Positions 59,372 to 64,000 of a DNA stretch of 64,000 nt are shown here, piece after piece. Location of the stretch: positions 682,001 through 746,000 of the forward strand of contig JAMZAV010000008.1 in assembly GCA_024449915.1 (NCBI GenBank). Reading direction: 5' to 3'. This DNA comes from Sweltsa coloradensis (Eukaryota > Arthropoda > Insecta > Plecoptera > Chloroperlidae). The stretch's first letter is position 1. Every line of letters begins with the position of its first letter. The translations under genes and the position numbers were made by a program. The notes beneath the pieces were generated by a model that saw only the letters and a list, made by a program, of their open reading frames with translations, was not told the DNA's origin and did not search any database.

Positions 59372-59513
59372 TAAGCCGGGGTGACAATACTACGAGATAA
59401 ATCGTTCACATACCCCGACAGAAGCAAGTGATAACTAGCCCAGCGATACGTCTACTAGATCTCGCCAAGAATAGCTCACCTCGACGAAATATCGAGTTCG
59501 GATCCTGATTATT
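59372..59513 (+). repeat. 143-bp direct repeat, right copy
   Basis: Counterpart of 56074-56216, 3.3 kb downstream in the same orientation. Confidence 0.9.
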
Positions 59514-61754
59514 TTTGCGTGATAAACCGCGCGCGCTTGTGGTGAACGTTCGCTTATGAATAACAATGGAAATTGAAACAAGTCTTTGAACCTCCAAGGT
59601 AGGGCTGTAGTTAACAGTTGGCAGTCCTATAGGAAGGAAGGTATGGCTAGACATAAATCTTGCCACTAATGTGGTTGGAGACCATGGAAAGACTGCGAAT
59701 TCCCATTCCGTTAGATTCGAAAAAGCAAAGTGAAATCATCTGCGACTATCTTTTCACGTTGCTGTGTCCCTTGAAGATGTCGTATTATCTTTAGGCTATC
59801 ATTTTCAGGTAACGTTCTCTCGTGTGGCTGTGTTTGGATGTAGCCTGCCCACATATCACTATCACTTTCACCTGACACTTGGCAGCACAAAAGTAACTCG
59901 ATCTATTCTCTTCTCTTATTATATACATTGTAAGTTATTTCGCAACGTTGTTGGTTTCCTTAACAACTTGTTCACGTTTCCAGTTTTATATTTTTGTTTA
60001 TGATAATATTTTATAATTTAACTTTCGATTGCACTAAGCATTCAGCTGCATCAACACTGTTTGCTTATGGAAGAAAAAGTTCCGCAATTTGTTCTATGAT
60101 TGCTAGAACGTCAAACACCAGAACACTTATCTTGACTACAAAATAATGTTCTTGGCTAAAGCAGCATCTGTCTAGAAGTTGGGGTGAAGGCGGCGCCACT
60201 CCGGGTGGAAGTGTGGGGGGGGTTGGGGGGGGGGTCGAGGGGTAATGGAAGTTTTAGGACTTGTATTAGTGTCCCCACATTAGTCGTACGCTGGAGAAGT
60301 TGATTTGTATAACACAACGTTCATTTAGCTTAAACGAGAACATAAAGAGATCTTGTCTGTATTTACAAAGAACTTGTTGTTTTTTTAATGTCCATTACAC
60401 TTGAGTCATCGACATAAAAACCGAGACCGAACAACTTTCCAAGCAACATAACTTAGATTATAGACAAGAGAGCAGGGATGGTGAGAGGCCATGCCCGCAC
60501 CAAGGATACATTACTTATACTGCTAACATCTATCCAGGCCTAAATCGCAAAAATAAAAAGAACGAACAACGGAAGAAGAATAACTCATACAAACTCCCTC
60601 GACAGCAATTTTACTTGGAATGGAAAAATCTATAATCTAGTAAAGGTAAAATGAAAGTGAAAGTAAGAGAATATCATAAATGTAATAATAAATCTTAAAG
60701 AAACAAAACAAGTAACAATTTGGTTGTAGTGTCCCGTAGTGTTCCGCGGCTAAACGGGAGACGGTCGAGGCGTATATAGCAGCTGCCAGGAGAGGAATTG
60801 CACCCCGGAGTACGCTAACCTCCGCACCGGTGCAGGGTCGCCAACCTGCAGGACCTACGCTGGATCACTGCACTTCACCAGGGTTTATGTATAAAAAATA
60901 TGCTTGCCTCTCCCAAAGGGCTAACCTAGTAATTATTTAACTTTCACTACTGAAGAGACAAAAGTTTTCGGCGTCATCCTTCGAAAGCTCTGGCTATTAT
61001 TCATTTGGACGTGCTGTGCTGCTTTTCTAGGATTCGCTTCAAATGTGACATGCGCACACTAGCCCGAAATAAAAGTTTCGCATTCCACTTGGTTTATATA
61101 ACGGTAGTGAAGGACACAGTTTTAAAAATGCTCGAGGACAAAATCGAAAGTAGGGCCTAAGTCCAACTTGTTATGCGGTCACATACGGGAATTAATTCTT
61201 GAATGTAAGGACAACGTTTTGATATAGAAGTAGAAAATCATTTCGATATGATTAATTATTTCCTTGTGGCATAATCGTGTCCGCGTATATTCACAGAAGA
61301 TGATGGAGAGAGAATGGTTGTATCTGATTGACTCTTGTCGACTCATGATCATTATGTCCCTACCCCTATAACAACCTTGTTATTAACCCAACGTGTATAT
61401 TGATCGACGTCTTATATATTTGTAAGCGAAATATCATCCAAATTCTTTATTCAAACCACACAAATGTTAATTTAAAAGACTTGTGGAGGTTCTATCGAAA
61501 ACTAATTTCCCCTGATTGATATTGGGCTAAGCGTAGAATGGTGTTTAATTATCCGGATGCGAGACTATAGGGTTGATTGGTGAATGCTGATTAGCTCAGC
61601 CTAGAGGCACACACACAATCGGGTCCACTCTGCCGGTAATAGGCAATGCTTACTAACCAGCCACAGGTGACACTGCTGGGGACAAAGCCGTTATCCGTAT
61701 CGTCTCACTCAGATTCTCGAATGTGAAATGTGTATTACCCAAAGTGGTTTACAT
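59514..61754. other. No gene seen
   Basis: It contains G-runs at 60214-60235 and a GC-richer, unassigned patch at 60730-60890. No supported exon was found. Confidence 0.3.
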
Positions 61755-61935
61755 GTATACCGACTGAAGATTTTTCCGAGGTTTTCCTCGGTCGTTATGC
61801 GAATGTAAGGGATTGAGTCCTCTTAAACAGCCCTCGGGCATCCCTTCACAATTGTCGTATCCACAAAATACCTAGTTAGACACCTGAAGAGGGGCATGAA
61901 TTGCACCCTGTGTATAGGCTTCCCACAAAAATTAT
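61755..61935 (+). repeat. tRNA-derived SINE, body only
   Basis: It starts at ccgactgaagatttttccga and runs through gagtcctcttaaacagccct to gaagaggggcatgaattgca and aggcttcccacaaaaatta. The tRNA-like head is absent. Confidence 0.7.
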
Positions 61936-62520
61936 ATTATTACATATATCCCTCCACTTCCACACGCTTTTCTTTTAATGATTCTGCGTACTCATTAAGC
62001 TCATTGCACAAGCCTTTTGCCTTTCTCGTCGACCAACTCTATAATTGTCATGTTCTCGTGTTGTCTTTTGTTGTAATGTTAATCTGAACTTGCACCTCTG
62101 TAATAACTGTGTCAGGCTACAGAGAGCCACACGTGCCCTGCCCTATGGGCAGGTAAAATTCAGTAAAATAATAATACATAAAAGGCGGCATGATTGGTGA
62201 AGCCTGAGGGGGACAACTTGTAATCTGGGGTGTCCCAGATAGCCTGGGGTCAGAAACGGGATCTTGTTTGGGGGAGGCAGACTTTTTGCCTTGGGTTTAA
62301 ATTTACGCTTTAGGGGGCACTTTGATATTGAAGAGTCATCTCGCGGAGCATACGCGCAAGTATCTTCTTGACAATCTTCACTTACAAATTGTTTTCGACG
62401 GTGGTAGAGAGACTAGAAAACAGTGTGCCATTATAGACAACCACCTCCAATATTATTGAGATAGGGGCTCAATGAGCACAGATGATAAAACAACAGTGTA
62501 TACATCACAGCCTCTTGGAT
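61936..62520. other. No gene seen
   Basis: Unassigned sequence with no repeat recognised. Confidence 0.3.
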
Positions 62521-62523
62521 AGT

Positions 62524-62636
62524 TTAGCTTGCTTTCTCTTTCTCCGCCTGTCCATGTGCTCACTGTGGATTGTCGTCCGAGCATTCGCCATAGTCGGCCA
62601 CTTGAGCGTTCTACAGCGCTAGTGGGCACCCCCGAG
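62524..62636 (-). repeat. Inverted-repeat arm with protein-like content (left)
   Basis: The minus strand encodes GVPTSAVERSSGRLWRMLGR, then QSTVSTWTGGERESKL. It matches, in inverse, the arm at 62800-62912 (GVYTSAKKRSSGRIERISSQ, then QSKYVEWASRERRKL). The two diverge by perhaps 30% in DNA yet keep the frame. Confidence 0.6.
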
Positions 62637-62799
62637 CACCCTGTGATGTTTTCAGCGTTTACCTTTTTCCAACTATGTGATATCAAAGAGTTATTTAAGA
62701 TAGAATCTGCTTTACTCAAGAATGTTATTGTAATGGTAAAGAAGTGCATTTAATAATTATGCGTTTACGAATTTCAATCAAGGAATCAAAAAACAGGCG

Positions 62800-62912
62800 C
62801 TTTGGGGTGTACACTAGCGCTAAAAAGCGCTCCAGTGGCCGAATAGAGAGAATATCTAGTCAACAATCAAAATATGTTGAATGGGCAAGCAGGGAAAGAA
62901 GGAAGCTAATGC
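62800..62912 (+). repeat. Inverted-repeat arm with protein-like content (right)
   Basis: Plus-strand counterpart of 62524-62636. The surrounding frame (62744-62986, 80 codons) continues LMHMFSSNGLDIWQYFF to a stop. It may be the ends of a transposon or divergent remnants of a gene; no family was recognised. Confidence 0.6.
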
Positions 62913-62989
62913 ACATGTTTAGCAGCAATGGTCTTGATATTTGGCAATACTTTTTTAGATATAAATTGTTCTTAGAAAAATATTGAATA

Positions 62990-63798
62990 TCATAATTTCA
63001 TTTTCATGCTTAGAATCTGTTTAAAACGTAAAAACACTAAATATGTCTTAATTTTCTTATTGCTTTACATAAATGTTGAAAATCTGTTATAAGGACATAC
63101 ATATGTCATATATTATTAGAATTACACTAAGTTGCAATCACATGTAATGTTGTATGGTTTCAGGAATAGGAACGCGCCTAGCATCAAATCAGTCCGATTC
63201 CCTTCAAATTGACCGATTTTCTCAATATATCCTTTTTTGGTGTCCATATTGACTGAGAGATTTATTGAACGCAAACAAGTTTATGTTTCCCGAATGATAA
63301 GGCCTTAACATCTAAACTGACATATTAGCGCTCTGAATGATGTGCTTAAGTTATCATTAATTGAGAAGGCAGTCATCATAAGGCACATGTTGTATATCGT
63401 GGAGCTATTTTGTTAGATAGATTTTTATTTTAAAGGTTTTGCTAGTAGAAGAGAAGAAATTTGTAGAAATATTGATAAATACTAGTCCATTGCTAATCTT
63501 ATCTGTGGAAAACACTGTAAATTATGAGAAAATCGTAGCATGCGATATATAGATTGGGAGAGGATTGAGTGTGACATCATACATATTGTTTGGCCGTTTT
63601 GCAGTGCAGCGCATAATCGTAGTAATATTAACGTGTATGTAACAACTTTCCTCACATCAGTGGTGTTCAATGACTTCTGCTTCTACGATTCACATTTCAC
63701 TATGGAAAATATTAGCAAGCATAAAAAACAACAGGTAGAAGTGTATCTTTCATATTCAGTAATTTGAGGCTAGTAGACTCGTTTCAATTTCTCCGCAC
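62990..63798. other. No gene seen
   Basis: AT-rich unique sequence. Overlapping short frames on both strands near 63482-63767 are not convincing. Confidence 0.3.
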
Positions 63799-64000
63799 TT
63801 AAAGGGACATTACCTCAAAAAAAATATTTTTTACCACATAATCTATAGCATAATACTACACTAAAATGACAGTTTAAAAATTATATCTTGCAACTGTGAT
63901 TTAACACGATTTTTTCAATTTTTTTTTGATCCAGAATTATGCGAAAATTGGTGTGTTGGGAAATGTCTTAAATCGGCTTTAACCTTGTTCATTTTTGTTC
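63799..64000 (+). repeat. Dispersed TTAA-type repeat, copy 3 of 3, cut by the window edge
   Basis: TTAA then agggacattacctc, followed by taccacataatctatagca and taaatcggctttaacc, as in the 50532 copy. Confidence 0.65.

Overview
This is AT-rich, repeat-dense, intron-type eukaryotic DNA, most likely from an invertebrate animal and plausibly an arthropod. The pointers are spliced exons with GT..AG boundaries, tRNA- and 5S-derived SINEs, Jockey/CR1-like LINE 3' ends, TTAA- and hAT-type MITEs, and a TATA plus TCAGTC initiator pair of the kind common in arthropod promoters. The species cannot be named from the sequence. There are no bacterial operons, no CRISPR and no rRNA operon. Most of the 64 kb is intergenic DNA or intron filled with mobile-element remains.

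The notable locus is at 7.4-16.2 kb. Sixteen recognisable tandem units of about 213 bp, plus one decayed leading unit, form an array at about 7434-10955. Each unit is a complete-looking core promoter and first exon. It has a pyrimidine-rich tract, a TATATATA box, a TCAGTC initiator placed so that the box starts 31 bp upstream of +1, about 46 nt of 5' leader beginning with a 6-bp hairpin, and usually a GTACGT splice donor. The array leads into spliced exons at 11276-11385 and 12055-12194 and a probable last exon from 15741 with an AATAAA at 16128. The spliced frame encodes a small secreted peptide with four cysteines (C-x7-C-x3-C-x5-C). The expected start codon reads ACG instead of ATG. I infer a gene with a satellite-like battery of alternative promoters/first exons; I recognise no described family for the peptide.

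The flanks are mosaics of repeats. 0-7 kb holds a 5S-headed SINE, several tRNA-headed SINEs, an inverted-repeat MITE and a TTA microsatellite. 12-20 kb holds three copies of a CTAG-ended, Helitron-like nonautonomous family, an LTR with the start of gag, and two LINE 3' fragments. 24-33 kb holds a 44-bp minisatellite, foldback MITEs, GACA repeats, a LINE fragment, an orphan exon-like segment at 29432 and a MITE that carries a tRNA-like core. 34-46 kb holds hAT-like elements, a 660-bp near-perfect palindrome between TTAA sites, and a TACCAC hexamer repeat. 49-64 kb holds further Helitron-like and TTAA-type repeats, an intact-frame LINE reverse-transcriptase C-terminus at 57022-57717 nested inside a larger TTAA-bounded element, and an unusual inverted pair of protein-like segments near 62.5-62.9 kb.

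Long unique stretches at about 37.6-37.9, 48.7-49.3, 52.7-52.9 and 54.5-55.9 kb have clusters of homeodomain- and GATA-like words and could be regulatory, but this is inference only. Apart from the peptide gene, no host protein-coding gene could be assembled.
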